Source of the DNA: Macropodus opercularis
Lineage: Eukaryota; Chordata; Actinopteri; Anabantiformes; Osphronemidae
Reading direction: 5' to 3'
Assembly: GCA_030770545.1 (NCBI GenBank)
Contig: CM061098.1
Span: 4,168,501 to 4,232,500, forward strand
Length of the DNA: 64,000 bases
Position numbers and translations under genes: made by a program. Positions 27,856-39,037 of the stretch are shown piece after piece (within the stretch, counting starts at the first letter, position 1; each line of letters begins with the position of its first letter). The notes under the pieces were generated by a model. It ran no database searches. It was not told where the DNA came from and was given only the letters and a program-made list of their open reading frames with translations.

Positions 27856-29123
27856 GGGTCACTTGTTCTGTTAGATTATGCTTAACGCATTTTCACCAAA
27901 GAAGCTAAATTAGATGAAATGGCTACCAGTGCTCATCATGGAGCCCAAGGAACTTTGTCCACTGGCAGAGCCGCATGTGGATTCGACATGCTCAGTTTTG
28001 CCAACAAAATGCTCACAAGTTACCATCACAACCAAAGCGAAATTAAAAACGGACAACTGAAAGTCATAGTTAGGGCAGGTGGGCGGGTCGACAGAGGTTT
28101 TCATATCGGTGGAAAGAGTTTGGAGAATATTTATTCTACCTCAGTCTTTTCCCCCTTTTAATAAACTCCAGCACACAGAAAGGTTTGTCATGTCTTCGAC
28201 TGCCTCATATTGCTATTACACATCAATTAATAGTAAACTTAAAGGCCTGCGCCACTGTAGTGGAGCTTGATGATACCAGTCCCGTTAGTGTAGTGGTGCA
28301 GTATTTTACATGTCCCTAGTTTTATTCACGTTTTCATGCTGTTGGAAACAAAACGTTGTTCTTTAAATATGTTCCTTTTCAGTGTTTTTCTGGTCCACAG
28401 CAGTAATTTGAGTCCAAATCTGCATTTGGGTTTTGTTCAGGCTGTCTCTGACCGATTTGATTACATTTTCACTGACTGTCAGCAGCCAGGCGACACCGAC
28501 CTCATTACACTTTTGGTTCATTAATTCCCATGGGAATCTATAAAATCTGCAGCACCCGTCAGGTGAAGCCTTGTGTTCATGAATGGGATGGCTTTTACCA
28601 TTAAACAACTAGTTAGAGAAGTCTGTTTAATGTGATCACACAAGTCTGGTAAACCTACCAACTTTATGATCAAATGGTAGTGGTCTGAGTGGCTGTAGGT
28701 TTAATTGATCATATTAGCTGTTGCAAATCAAAACACATGGGTTGGACTTTAATTGTGAATACGAGACATGACTTCAAACCTATTTACAGTCATATTTCAA
28801 TTGAACTAATTTAACGAACGTTCCTACAGCAAGTTAGGATACGAAAGATGTGTGTTCTGCCCAGAGCTGTCAAATATATTCGCAGATGTTGAAGGAGGAT
28901 CTAGTTGTAAATGAGTAGCCTGTGTGTGTCACTGCAAAAACTCAGAGGTTGTTGTGAGCTGAGCTTGACATCCTCACACTGTTGCTGTTGCTTCCATTGT
29001 ATTTTGTGTGTTAAACTTGGGACATCAGCTTTGCAAGTAGAAATGCAATGAATCTGATCACACTTCCTGGATTCAGAATTTACAATTTATTGTCTTTAAA
29101 TCTTATTAAGAGCTCTCCAATTG

Positions 29124-29158
29124 TTTGCTATGAATTCCAATTGGCAATTCATAGCAAA
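29124..29158. repeat. Inverted repeat with 13-base perfect arms
   Basis: tttgctatgaatt (29124-29136) and aattcatagcaaa (29146-29158) are exact reverse complements around the nine-base loop ccaattggc. As RNA or extruded DNA this would be a stable hairpin. It is not followed by a T run that would suggest a polymerase III terminator. Confidence 0.6.
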
Positions 29159-32100
29159 GCGTTACAATATATATATAAAGAAGTGGTGAGCTTTCATCTC
29201 CCATCTTACACCGTTGTGCTGTAGGACAGACACAGGAAGTGGGAAACCCCAGAAATGATGCATGTACAGTAGAAAGCCACCGGATGTCACGCAGTCCTAG
29301 ACAGACAATATAAATGGTTAAAAACCCAGCGTGCCATACAAATGAAATACAGCATATAATCGAAAGCAGCTCCATTTCTCATGCATAGTGATTTGCATTT
29401 GCTCAAAGAGAATCTAATTTGCTCCCTACATACATTACTCTGTCTAATATAAATTCTGAGTGTTGCTCATCTTTGCGTGATGCTTCATGTGCCTAAAACC
29501 GGCAACACAAGTCATAAATAATTCATTGGATATTTTCAAAAACAGTAGCTTATGTGACTTTTCCTGCTACATTTCCATCTCCTTAATGATTTACACTTAC
29601 AAGTCATCACCCCTTCATTTAACTCAGAGTAATGTTCACTTGATACTTGGTTTAATAACAATTGACTGACTTGGGAGCAGCTCTTGAATTGGGAGCAACA
29701 ATTCATCTGAGTACTCAGCAAACAAGATGTAGACGCATCAACAGAGTTGATAACAATGTCATTAGCATTGTTAGATCCCAGAATACAAGAGCGTAGACAC
29801 AGAGCGGTGAGTCACTCTCCATAAACAACAGCCTTACAACTACGATGAACTTTATTTATCCTCAGGGGAAGTAGATAATTGTAGCTGCCAGAACACAACT
29901 GGGCTGAAATACAGAATGCAGAAACAACTTTGTCATCATAATGGTGAGATTTTGGTGTTTTGTGTTGGAATATTCACAGAGGACGACACATTTCCATTCA
30001 CAAGCAGTTCATGAGCCCCAACAGGAAACACTGATAAATGCCAGGTCATCTTCAAATGAGTTCTCTGACTCCTGCTGTTTAAGGTATATGTTAATAAAAA
30101 GTCAAAAGGGTTGTAGTTCTTTCTGCAGAAAGCAAATCAGTTTTAGAGGGGAGAGAGTGACGGCTGGATAGAGAGTCTTTTGCTATAGTAATGTAGCTTA
30201 AGTTGCATGTTGTACATATTGTAGTATAATAGTGTAAATCTTTGACATGATTAATTTTGTTTGTGCCATCGTTTTCTATATCTGCCAGGATGTGAGGGCA
30301 ATTGACGTGTCGAGTTTTTCTAAATTCAAACAAAGCCATAATGAGACAGGCTTGGCTGGGTTAAAGACAATAACAAGGTCAGATCATAAAAGGGTATGTT
30401 CATAGAATTCTTGTAGCCTCTTCGCCTACATCTTTGTCTCCTTTGTGTTTTTCAGATGTGTAACAAACATCACAAGATGCTTTTAAATGAATTACTGTCA
30501 GCTTCAGAATATTTTTTAAATGGCAGGAGCTGCAGAGATGGAAAAATGCCCATGGGAGCACAGAGACCTTAGCACCACCTACGAAGAACAAATGTAGTTT
30601 TAGCAAAAATAATAAGCTTAGTCTTTTGCATAAACTTGCCCTGAGGCAAGCAAGTGCAACAAAAGGCAGCTGTCCACGCCTCTTGGCTGTAATAGCCCAG
30701 AATTACACCAAAGCTCCATCAGCGCGCTGTGTCCTGTAAGGCGCCCAGGTTCACACGCAGCAGCTGCATTTAGCTATAAAGTATTTGCTTTATCTTTTCT
30801 GTAGGGCTCATATCATTTCAAGAATGTGTCGTTGTGGAGAGAAATCCCATTCCAGCTGTAAATTTTTACAACTCACTTAACCGCTCTCATCTTCCGCCCA
30901 TCCTTCCCTCTTCCTCTCTCTTCCCACTCTTCTCACCAGCTTCCCGTGCCCTCGAAAGAGGGTGATAAGTATAATCATAAGTGACTGGTTCGGCTGCTTG
31001 AGCTGCCTGAGCTGCAGAGTCTTGATGTCTTCTCATGATATCCAGACACAGCTGTAAATGCCAGTGCACAATCCACACACACCCACACTCCAGGTAGTTC
31101 ATTTTGCATGCCAGTTGTTGTTAAAATGCCATAAACATGAGCATATTTACAACAGAAGGCAGTTAGAGATCATTTCTGCTGCACTACAGAGAGTCTTTCT
31201 GTCTCCAGGGAGAAAAGCTCTGTCTGCCTATAGCCTTCCTGTGGTCATTAGCGTCTTTATTTGCACACAGCGAACATGCCCTTTGTATGCGTGCCTCTGT
31301 GTGTGCACATGCTTAGATCTGCGTGAGGAGCTGTGGGTGTGTGTAAAGTGTATACTCCCAAATTCACAATAATTACCTCTCGTGCAGTTGCCATGTCTGG
31401 CTATAAGCCTCCCACTATGCTATCAAACATTGTTAACCATCAACAGCATGGGACAGAGAGGCAGAATCATAACTTGTTTACAGAATGAAATAGCTGGCTT
31501 GTAGACAGTAGATTGAAATGGGCTGCAGGGCTGGTAGAGCATTGCCACAGTAGTTACCTATTTCATCTCTCACTGATCTTCACTGAACAGGGAAAGTGAT
31601 ATTTTAATTGAGTGTATGGACAATGATCAGCCAATAGGAATCATTTTTCAATGAGATGGAATTTAAATTGAATCCCTGATAAGGTTTTGCACTTTCAGAC
31701 GAGATATCGATCACAAGGGAGGCATCTCCGTATGCTGGTCTTGTTCAAATGTGTGTCTGGTCAGTGTAGCTCTTTGAGATGGAGCTTTAAGAGAGTTCCC
31801 ACTCGATTCCTCAGCACAGAATGAGTCATCAGGGCCAAGATGGAAAGCTCTTTTCCTCAACATGGCACCTGCACTTAGTATCTGTCAGTGGCTAGGCCGC
31901 ATATCCTCAGGCTCAATTAATCAGAAGCCCACCTTTGGAGAATTGTGCCCTGGCCCGTGTTTAAAGGTACCTGCTGCCGTCTGTGCCAGTTGTAACCCTG
32001 GCAAGGGACAAGTGGAACAGGTTGGCCTGACTTGGCGGGAGGGTAAGATGGTGCTAATACAGACTTTGGGAGATTTCCTTTGAGGGAGATCCAATCCAGT

Positions 32101-32242
32101 GTCACAGCGTGGTGCTCAGGAAGCGGTCGAGCCTCCAACTGCTACAGTTTCTAATTCAATCTGTTCCAGAGCCATGGTGGGGGTGGGGTTGGTTATGGTG
32201 CGTGCCAAGAAGTAACCTCCCCTTCTGTTCAGAATGTTGAGC

Positions 32243-32276
32243 CTATTGATTAGTCCACTCAACGGGTAATCAATAG
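32243..32276. promoter_or_regulatory. Inverted pair of ATTGATTA sites (ONECUT/CUX-like)
   Basis: CTATTGATTA at 32243-32252 is repeated as its exact reverse complement TAATCAATAG at 32267-32276, with a 14-base spacer. Each arm contains AATCAATA or its complement, the core recognised by ONECUT (HNF6) factors. The pair sits in non-repetitive DNA. Confidence 0.4.
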
Positions 32277-33989
32277 TGATGCTGAGTCAAAGATGCAGAT
32301 TATTTCTCCCTTTCTGTTAATCTCTCAGCAGTGTGAATCCTGCAGGACCCAGCTATCCACGCTGGAAAACAGAAGCAGCGGTGCAGTTTGTGTACCTGTG
32401 TGTTGAGCAAAACACAATTTCACCCTCATTAGAATGAACACATCACGCTGATCTCGTTAGATATGCTGACAGAATAGTCTGATACATTGCTGCCATCTAG
32501 TGTTTTAATGACACGTGAAAGCTGATGAGCAGTTAGTCAAAATTAAATAGATGCCGCCATGCAAGATCATAAGACCATGTAAAAAACAGAACTGTTTGTT
32601 CAGGCAACATAGTTGATTTGAAACACAGGGAAGGTTTGTTGCCTAAAGTGAGATCGAGTAATGAGATGTTCATAGAGCTGGATAGAACTCATAGTGTGCA
32701 CTGTAGAAGAAAATAGTACAGAGTTAAGGAAAAGGGCAGGAGTAACAGTGGTTGATGCTTCTGTGGATCCTAATAAAGAAAATGTTTAAATTAATATGAT
32801 GAACACATGAGCACTATTAATGGACACTAGAGGAAAGTCACATGATGCAGAGGTCTAATTGGAATCTGGTTAAAATAATAACAAATCCGTTCGTTGTTGT
32901 TTATGAGAATGTGTAACTTTGCAAACAGCACGTTGTCCAGTCTTAATTCTCTCAGCTCTCAGTCTGATTTATTTTTATGTTTTTCTCACACAGCATCTTC
33001 TCTGACCTTGTGAACACTGTGACAGTGGTGTTTTGTACCATACTTGCTACCATGAAATTAAGCTTATTTGGTCCATAAATCAGCTTTTGTTGTTTTACTG
33101 GTTTCAGCTTTTGTCGCACCCTCGTGATTGCACACAGGCTCTCGGGCTTTTCAGTGGCAAAGATGAATAAGTTGGCATTTTCTCTGAAAAGGCAAAGCAC
33201 AGGACAAAAAATGTCCCTTTTCCTCTGTGGGCTCGTACATACGCCTTCCTGCTTCGGCGAGAGTGAAGCGTGACTTGTAAACGTTTTCAGATGACAGAAA
33301 ATGAAGCACTGATGGCATTCACATTTTACTATATTAAACTAAGATTATATTAGATTCCGTTATTACTATAATTATTATTACTATAGATTCTAAAACAAGT
33401 CACATGCTACAGACTGGAAATGCAGACGTAAGATTTTGTGACATTCGCAGCATGAAACTTGCACATTTCCCTTTTTATGGCAGTATTAAAAAGAAAATCC
33501 AATGACTTAAACACAACATGCTTCTGCTAAGTGGTGAAGTAGACATGACTCAGTGAGGCTTCAGCACATTAGAAGAAAATATATAGAGACGATGTGTCCA
33601 CTTAACGGTTGGACAGTGAAGGGTTAAACACATAAACCCTGATAAGCCCGTCCGTCTGGTTCCCTCCGCTCTTCACCCGGAGGAATGCATAATTTCCACC
33701 GCTCCGTTTTTAATCAACCTCTCCCTCGGCTTTATTTAAACTTGTCAGATTAATCAAAAAAGTCTATTGACTTTAATCCTCAAACATAATAGAAATGCCT
33801 CAAAAAGGAATGAATGTTTGACGGCTTAAATGTAACAATTCATCTGATTCTGTTAAAGAAGTGGTGACGATGATGATCACTGTTAAATGCGATGCCTAGG
33901 ACGAGGCGAAGCGTTGTGGACAAGTAGTGCAGACAGTTTCGTTATCACATTATAAAACCATATTTATCCTGCTTCACGTCTGCTTCCGG
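32277..33989. other. Intergenic, no gene recognised
   Basis: Unique sequence with no frame above 82 codons apart from the start of the pyrimidine-rich frame at 33927. The block 33640-33790 contains TAATCA and CATAATTT homeobox-type words and is non-repetitive. A CTCF-like site lies at 32490. Confidence 0.55.
32490..32503 (-). promoter_or_regulatory. CTCF-like motif, one mismatch
   Basis: The minus strand reads ACACTAGATGGCAG, which differs from the CTCF core only at the first position. It has the same orientation as the perfect site at 38580. Confidence 0.35.
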
Positions 33990-34690
33990 TTTCTTGTCAA
34001 CACTTTACTCGGACCCACAGATCCTCCCAAACCTTCCTCCTCTTTCTCGCCCGTCTTTCAAAGGTTTTCTTCATCCGTCTTTATCTGCAGTTGTGATACC
34101 TTCATCAGGGTTTCTTTCTTCTTCATCTCTGGCCTGCTCTTCACAGATCCTCCTCATTTCCTCCCTTTTCCTGTCTATGTGCCTCTTCTTTCTCTAGTCT
34201 TTCAAATCCATCCCAGCTTCTCTCCCTCCATCTCCTCCATTTGCTCAGATGCTGTCCTTAGCTCCCATTTCAGTGCCATTTTATTATTCTTTTCATCCCT
34301 CCCTTCTTTCATCTGCCTTCTAGTTCTCTTGTTCACTGGCAAAGATTTTTGAAGTCTTGAGGTCATCGTGAAACTTATTTCGTTCTTGCCTTTTTTCTTA
34401 CTTCATTCAGTTCTTCCTCAGTAGTTTCTCTTTCGCTCTCTGTTGAGTTCATCTCTTTTTCCCCCCAGTTGAGCTTTCAATTCTCATTTTGGACTTTTTC
34501 CTTTATTTAAACTTTGTTCGATTGGTGTCTGTTTCTCCACTATTTCTTCCACTGCTGTTAGTGCCTCGCTTACAGTACAAGTGTGTCCCAGTGTTTCTGC
34601 TGTTGTCTCTTCATTTATTTCCTGCATTTCTTTTCACCTGTTTCCAAACTGAGATTCTGTAAAGATTTCCCACTTTCACCTCAACATTAC
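33990..34690 (+). other. Pyrimidine-rich strand-asymmetric tract
   Basis: About 700 bases in which the + strand is dominated by C and T, with many cttcctcc- and tctttc-like words. It produces a 141-codon open frame (33927-34352) rich in Ser, Phe, Leu and Pro. That frame is a composition artefact and no family is recognisable. Confidence 0.6.
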
Positions 34691-37309
34691 ATTTAGGTCC
34701 AACAAAGCTGCAGATGTATTTTTGTAACTGATTAACGTCTGTAAACATAATAAGGACATTCATTTAATTTAATGTGCGTATTGCTTTTATATTATGAAGC
34801 GTAATCCTAAAACATACGTAATCTGTAGCCTTGCGTCATTTACAACGAACCACAGCTTGCTTTTGTACGTTTTGTTCACAATGCTTGATCTCCTTTCTGG
34901 ATGGCTGTATATCATGATTCCACGTTTAGTCCAGCTAAGACAACAAGCATTTTTTAGTTTACTGACTGGATAATACAGCAGCAGAACGCAGTCGGCTCCT
35001 ACACTTCCAACTTTTACAGCTTTTACTACTAAACCACATTTACATTTGATGTGTTCTCTCCGGATCAATGCCAGATACAGTCGTAATGTGACATGCTGCA
35101 AAATCTGCAGTGTTTGCGTGATGATCTATAATGTGACACGTCAAGGACACAACAACAACTCATCGATGTCCTTGGGCTGAAACTGTAGCGCAAATCATTT
35201 AACACACAAAAAATGACTAATGCATTAATTACTCAAAGCACTCGTGCGTGATTCTATGATGTGTAAATGTCTCATTAAGTTAATGTCACATAGATTCTGA
35301 TGGGTTCATTAAATGAAGTGAAGATGAATCAAGAAAAGGTCGAGGTGTTAGTCACGAGAGGTTTTGTTATATAAGATAATGTGGAAGAGAGACTTTAAAA
35401 ACAGAGCTCTAGAGTAATGTTCAGTGTTGTGTGTAAACAGTGCAGTGCTGCTGCAAAATGAAAATGCACCACATGAGTTCGTTGTACATGTCAGGTTTAA
35501 CAAATACATACTGTCACTGAAGAGCACTTAGCTCCAAGTGTAAGTCTCACAGCAGCTTCCCTCGTCTGTTTCACACAGATGAGCTGACAGATGTCTGAAG
35601 GATCCTCCGTGTGACTTGTGCTGCTTCTCTCTGAGCTCAGTGGCAGTGTTCCTCTCAAAGCCCCTCCCCTCTGCTACCGCCTCGACGTTCCCACACAGGT
35701 AAATACGAACAATATCCACTCTGATTGCCACAATCACTAGACAGAAGTGACAGGCGAGAACAGCAGCACAGTGAAGACGATTATGCTCAAAGCCCCCTGT
35801 GATGAGTTCAAAGCCATCTGTTTGGGTGAGGAAAACCTTAGTGACAAAACTCACAGATTTAATAATTATGACGAACACAGCAGTGCTGACAAATTTCTCT
35901 GCTTTACCCTTTACCACTAAGACCAATATGTACAGAATCCTCAGTGATGAGTTCAAGTGAGGGAAGCCGTCAAACTGATCCTCTGCGATTTTTACTTTTT
36001 CAGTATAAGCTTGCTCTTTTTGATTTCTTTGTGAAATGTGCAGAGGAATAGTAAACATTCACTTCTGACTTCTGACTGTGTGTCATTTTGTAGACTTTTT
36101 CCAACCTTTTATTTATTTTTTTAAATGTGATAACAGGGACTGCTGTACCTGAAGGCCTGGGCATAGCAGATGGTAGATTAGTGTTGTGGAGCAAGGAGAG
36201 AAAGGACTGGGCTGAGTTGACAGATTGCATCTCAGCCTAGCTTATACGTTGTAACTGTCACTGTTCAATTTAAAATCAAGCTCTATTGTCATATGGATCG
36301 AAGTGCTGTTGTCATCATTATCCATTACTCCACCAATTATTCTCCTGATCAAGGTGTCAGACTGTAATTGATATTTCTCCATTCTGACGATCTCCACGTT
36401 TGCCATCATGACCTCAAATGTAACTGAGAAGAGGAGACAGTGTTTAATTAATTTTCACTAGTGGATGTTGATCACAGTGAATGTTTGCTTTTTAATTAGC
36501 CCATTGATAATCTGTGTTTTCTTCATTCCTTATATAAACCAATTTCATTTAGTGAATGAAAGGATGCTGCCCATGACTACGTTCTGATTAATCGCTGCTT
36601 GTTAAACCACTCCAATGAATCATACATTAATTTAATTAGTTCTTTTACTTTAATTCACGAGCACAATTAGATTTGTGTTGGCACCAAAGGTTAATTCTTT
36701 GTGACAGTTTTAAAATTTCTCTCCGCTCATCGTTTCTGCCGCAGCCACGAGTAAAGACGGTCTTTTCTCAGTCTATAAAGATGACATGAGCTGGCTTTCA
36801 AGAGCAACATTAAATACCATATTCGTGCCATCTTAAATTAAGCCTCTAGTTGTGTGCAACTGGCATATTAGCTCTAATAGCTGCAGTCACATATATTTAG
36901 GAGAACGCATAATTTGCTAAGAGATCTTAGAGTCTCAGCGGCGCAGCAGAAGGTAGGGGCCTCTTCAAGTGTGATGTGGGTGTTATATGTATCAAAAGGC
37001 AACGCAGCAGATACGCAGTGACGGCATTAAACACTTCTGCTGCCTCCAGTATTTTAATCTGCACTTTTTCATTTTCTTTCATCTAAGTTTGTTTGTTACC
37101 CCTTGTGTGTCGTAAAGTCAAAAGGATATAGATGAGTTTAGAGTCTTGATGTTCGACTGCAGAGAGGATGGGGAATGTGGCCAACAAAAGCTTTAATCCA
37201 CTTCAACAGCATCTGGAGGTCTGGGGTGTTTATAATAACATATACAGTCACAAAGGGTGGAAAATAAGGCAAAAAGGAAACAATAAACATTTAATATCAG
37301 CACCGTATG
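34691..37309. other. Intergenic, no gene recognised
   Basis: Contains the doubtful 176-codon minus-strand frame. The stretch 36540-36950 is AT-rich, non-repetitive and carries several TTAATTAG/TTAATT homeobox-type words. No RNA gene or transposon end was seen. Confidence 0.55.
35528..36058 (-). other. Unassigned 176-codon open frame, coding status doubtful
   Basis: This is the longest ATG-started frame in the desert. The translation has two moderately hydrophobic segments, roughly residues 38-62 (containing LRILYILVLVV and AVFVIIIK) and 97-122 (CAAVLACHFCLVIVAI), and a hydrophilic, Cys- and His-containing C-terminus. I recognise no family. There is no clear polyadenylation signal in the 90 bases past the stop and no convincing splice context. 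A frame of this length is only mildly unexpected in 64 kb at this composition, so chance is the leading explanation; a lineage-specific gene or decayed exon is possible. Confidence 0.15.
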
Positions 37310-37745
37310 TTGGTTCTCTACTTGTGCTTCCTAGAGTTTCTAAATGTAGAACAGGAGGCAGAGCCTTTAGCTCCAAGCTCCTCTGTGGAACCAGCTTCCA
37401 GTTCAGGTTCTAGCAGCAGACGCTCTCTCTCTGCTTTAAAACTAGGCTTAAAACCTTCATTTTTGACCAAGCTTATAGAGATGGTTCTGGTTACTCTGAT
37501 CCATCTCTTAGTTAAGCTGCTATAGGCTTAGATGCTGATGGACCTCCTTCATTCACTGAGCTGCTGGTCCAACCATCCTGCCTGTGTCTGAAGCTGTTGT
37601 TGTTGTTGTTGTTTTCTCTCTTTTCTATCCCTTCACCCCAACCGGTCAAGGCAGATGGTCGCCCCCATTGAGCCTGGGTCTGCTGGAGGTTTCTTCCTCT
37701 ATAGAGGGAGTTTTTCCTCCAGTGTTGCTATTAAAATGTAAAATG
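37310..37745 (+). mobile_element. Degenerate LINE: end of reverse transcriptase ORF plus 3' UTR (copy 2)
   Basis: Remnant of the same LINE family as the 8191-8830 copy. At 37386-37436 one frame reads WNQLPVQV followed by LAADALSLL and then a stop. A +1 shift gives FKTRLKTFIF (37435-37464). Together this is the typical C-terminal pattern (WNxLP...FKxxLKTxLF) of fish LINE polymerases, so the reading frame is broken by a shift near 37434. The downstream 3' UTR landmarks follow: ctgctataggcttag (about 37517), ggacctcc (37539), accggtcaaggcagatgg (about 37640) and gaggtttcttcctc (about 37686). A (TGT)n run lies at 37595-37613. The left boundary is uncertain and could reach back toward 37160. Confidence 0.75.
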
Positions 37746-38579
37746 TATTAATTGGCTCCACCTGCGGTTCATTCCAACCTGATATTCAAGCGGAACTTCT
37801 TCAACTCATCAAGCATGAAATTCTTGCTTTGGAAACTACCCACATTTGAGCATGATTTAGGCCTTTGACAGGGCCATTTTCAAACTTTAAAATTCCCCTT
37901 TTTCTTTAGTCACACTGATGTTGGGTCGGTGTCTCAGATCACTTTCTTGCAGTTTGACCCATTTACACCTCAGCTTAAGCTGTCCTGCAGAAAAGGTGGC
38001 TTTGTACTCTCTTCCATGCAGGATTCATGGCTCATCCAATAATTGCAACCATCCAGATTGCACCAAATCATCCAGCCATAATCCCTCAGCCATTTTCTTT
38101 GACTTACTTTCACATTCTCCTGGAACTTTATCCTTCCAGGCCTGAGTAACATTGACTGGATCCCATTAAAAGCTGTGGTTATGATGTTGCTGTATATGTG
38201 TCCGAAGAAACAGAAGTTATGACACACAATGATTCTTATGTAGAGTATGTTGGTGTGTGTGTGTGTGTATGCAGTTGTCTGTACTGTATGTACATGGTGC
38301 ATGTGCAACCTGCAACCTACAGAGGTCACCATTGACATGCAAATTATTTAAAAGCTTGACCGCTTGAAGAGCCGTATGTCTCGGAACTAAGTCAATAAAT
38401 ATTTTATTTGACGAAGAAGACCTGGTTAATATTTTATGCCCAAAATGGGACACGTGTGAGTACAGAGAGAGACACACACACAGAGAGATGGAAGTCATTT
38501 CTCTGCGGATTTTAATGATGACAAATTGAAAGAAGATGCATTTATGTTGTTTAAATTACTGGTTATTACATGACGGGTT
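37746..38579. other. Intergenic, no gene recognised
   Basis: Sequence between LINE copy 2 and the CTCF core. It holds the short (GT)8 array and a 122-codon minus-strand frame with no recognised domain. Confidence 0.55.
38253..38268 (+). repeat. Short (GT)n microsatellite
   Basis: Eight GT units. Confidence 0.9.
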
Positions 38580-38593
38580 GCGCCCTCTGGTGG
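38580..38593 (-). promoter_or_regulatory. Perfect CTCF core motif
   Basis: On the minus strand the bases read CCACCAGAGGGCGC, matching the CTCF core CCASYAGRKGGCRS at all 14 positions. It lies about 400 bases left of the RFX pair. Occupancy is inferred, not shown. Confidence 0.5.
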
Positions 38594-38983
38594 CTGTAGT
38601 GAAGACCACACAGAATATCACTCAGTATAAAGGTAAAGCTATAGGTTTTAACTGTATGTTTGGTAAATGATAACGACTGCTCTGTAGGAACCAAAATGGA
38701 GTATTGCTGAAGACAACACAGTGCTGCAGTAAGCAACTGATTCACCCCAGGTCTTACCTCAGTACAGAAATTATAAACACAAACAAAAATACACAATTAC
38801 TCTGGCCTTGGAAGCTTAAGTGGAAATTAATCTCAGACTGGCCTAAATGATGAACTAATGAGCCTTTAAGTGTTTTTGTGGCATAGTCATTGGATAAGGG
38901 GTGTGTAAGAGAACAGGTGTGTGAGTGTGTGTAGGCATGATGGGTAGCGTGCGAAGTGAACATTTCCCACTACACAGCTGATG

Positions 38984-38997
38984 GTTGCCATGAGAAC
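38984..38997. promoter_or_regulatory. RFX X-box motif, first of a pair
   Basis: GTTGCCATGAGAAC fits GTHNYYATRRNAAC at every position. A second palindromic match begins exactly 40 bases downstream. It lies in non-repetitive DNA about 20 kb before cxcl14. Confidence 0.45.
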
Positions 38998-39023
38998 CGC
39001 ACAGGGGCAGATAGTGCCCAAAT

Positions 39024-39037
39024 GTTGCCCTGACAAC
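39024..39037. promoter_or_regulatory. RFX X-box-like motif, second of a pair
   Basis: GTTGCCCTGACAAC has both X-box half sites with the usual two-base centre, but the centre is CT in place of AT. It lies 40 bases, close to four helical turns, after the first site, so both would face the same side of the DNA. Confidence 0.4.

Larger units (their letters stand above)
25013..32242. other. Intergenic, no gene recognised
   Basis: Holds copy B of the local duplication, the 13-base-arm inverted repeat at 29124, an octamer at 29391 and a CTCF-like site at 26140. Overlapping frames of 137 and 127 codons on the minus strand at 26034-26796 have no recognisable domain. Confidence 0.6.

Noticed and set aside
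28280..28320. tRNA-like start (gttagtgtagtggtgcagt) resembling a tRNA-Val box A
   Set aside because: No box B (GGTTCGAAxCC) follows at the right distance and no cloverleaf can be drawn, so neither a tRNA nor a tRNA-derived SINE is supported.
33927..34352. 141-codon Ser/Phe/Leu/Pro-rich frame resembling a membrane protein
   Set aside because: It is produced by the pyrimidine-rich composition, and no family or splice structure is visible.
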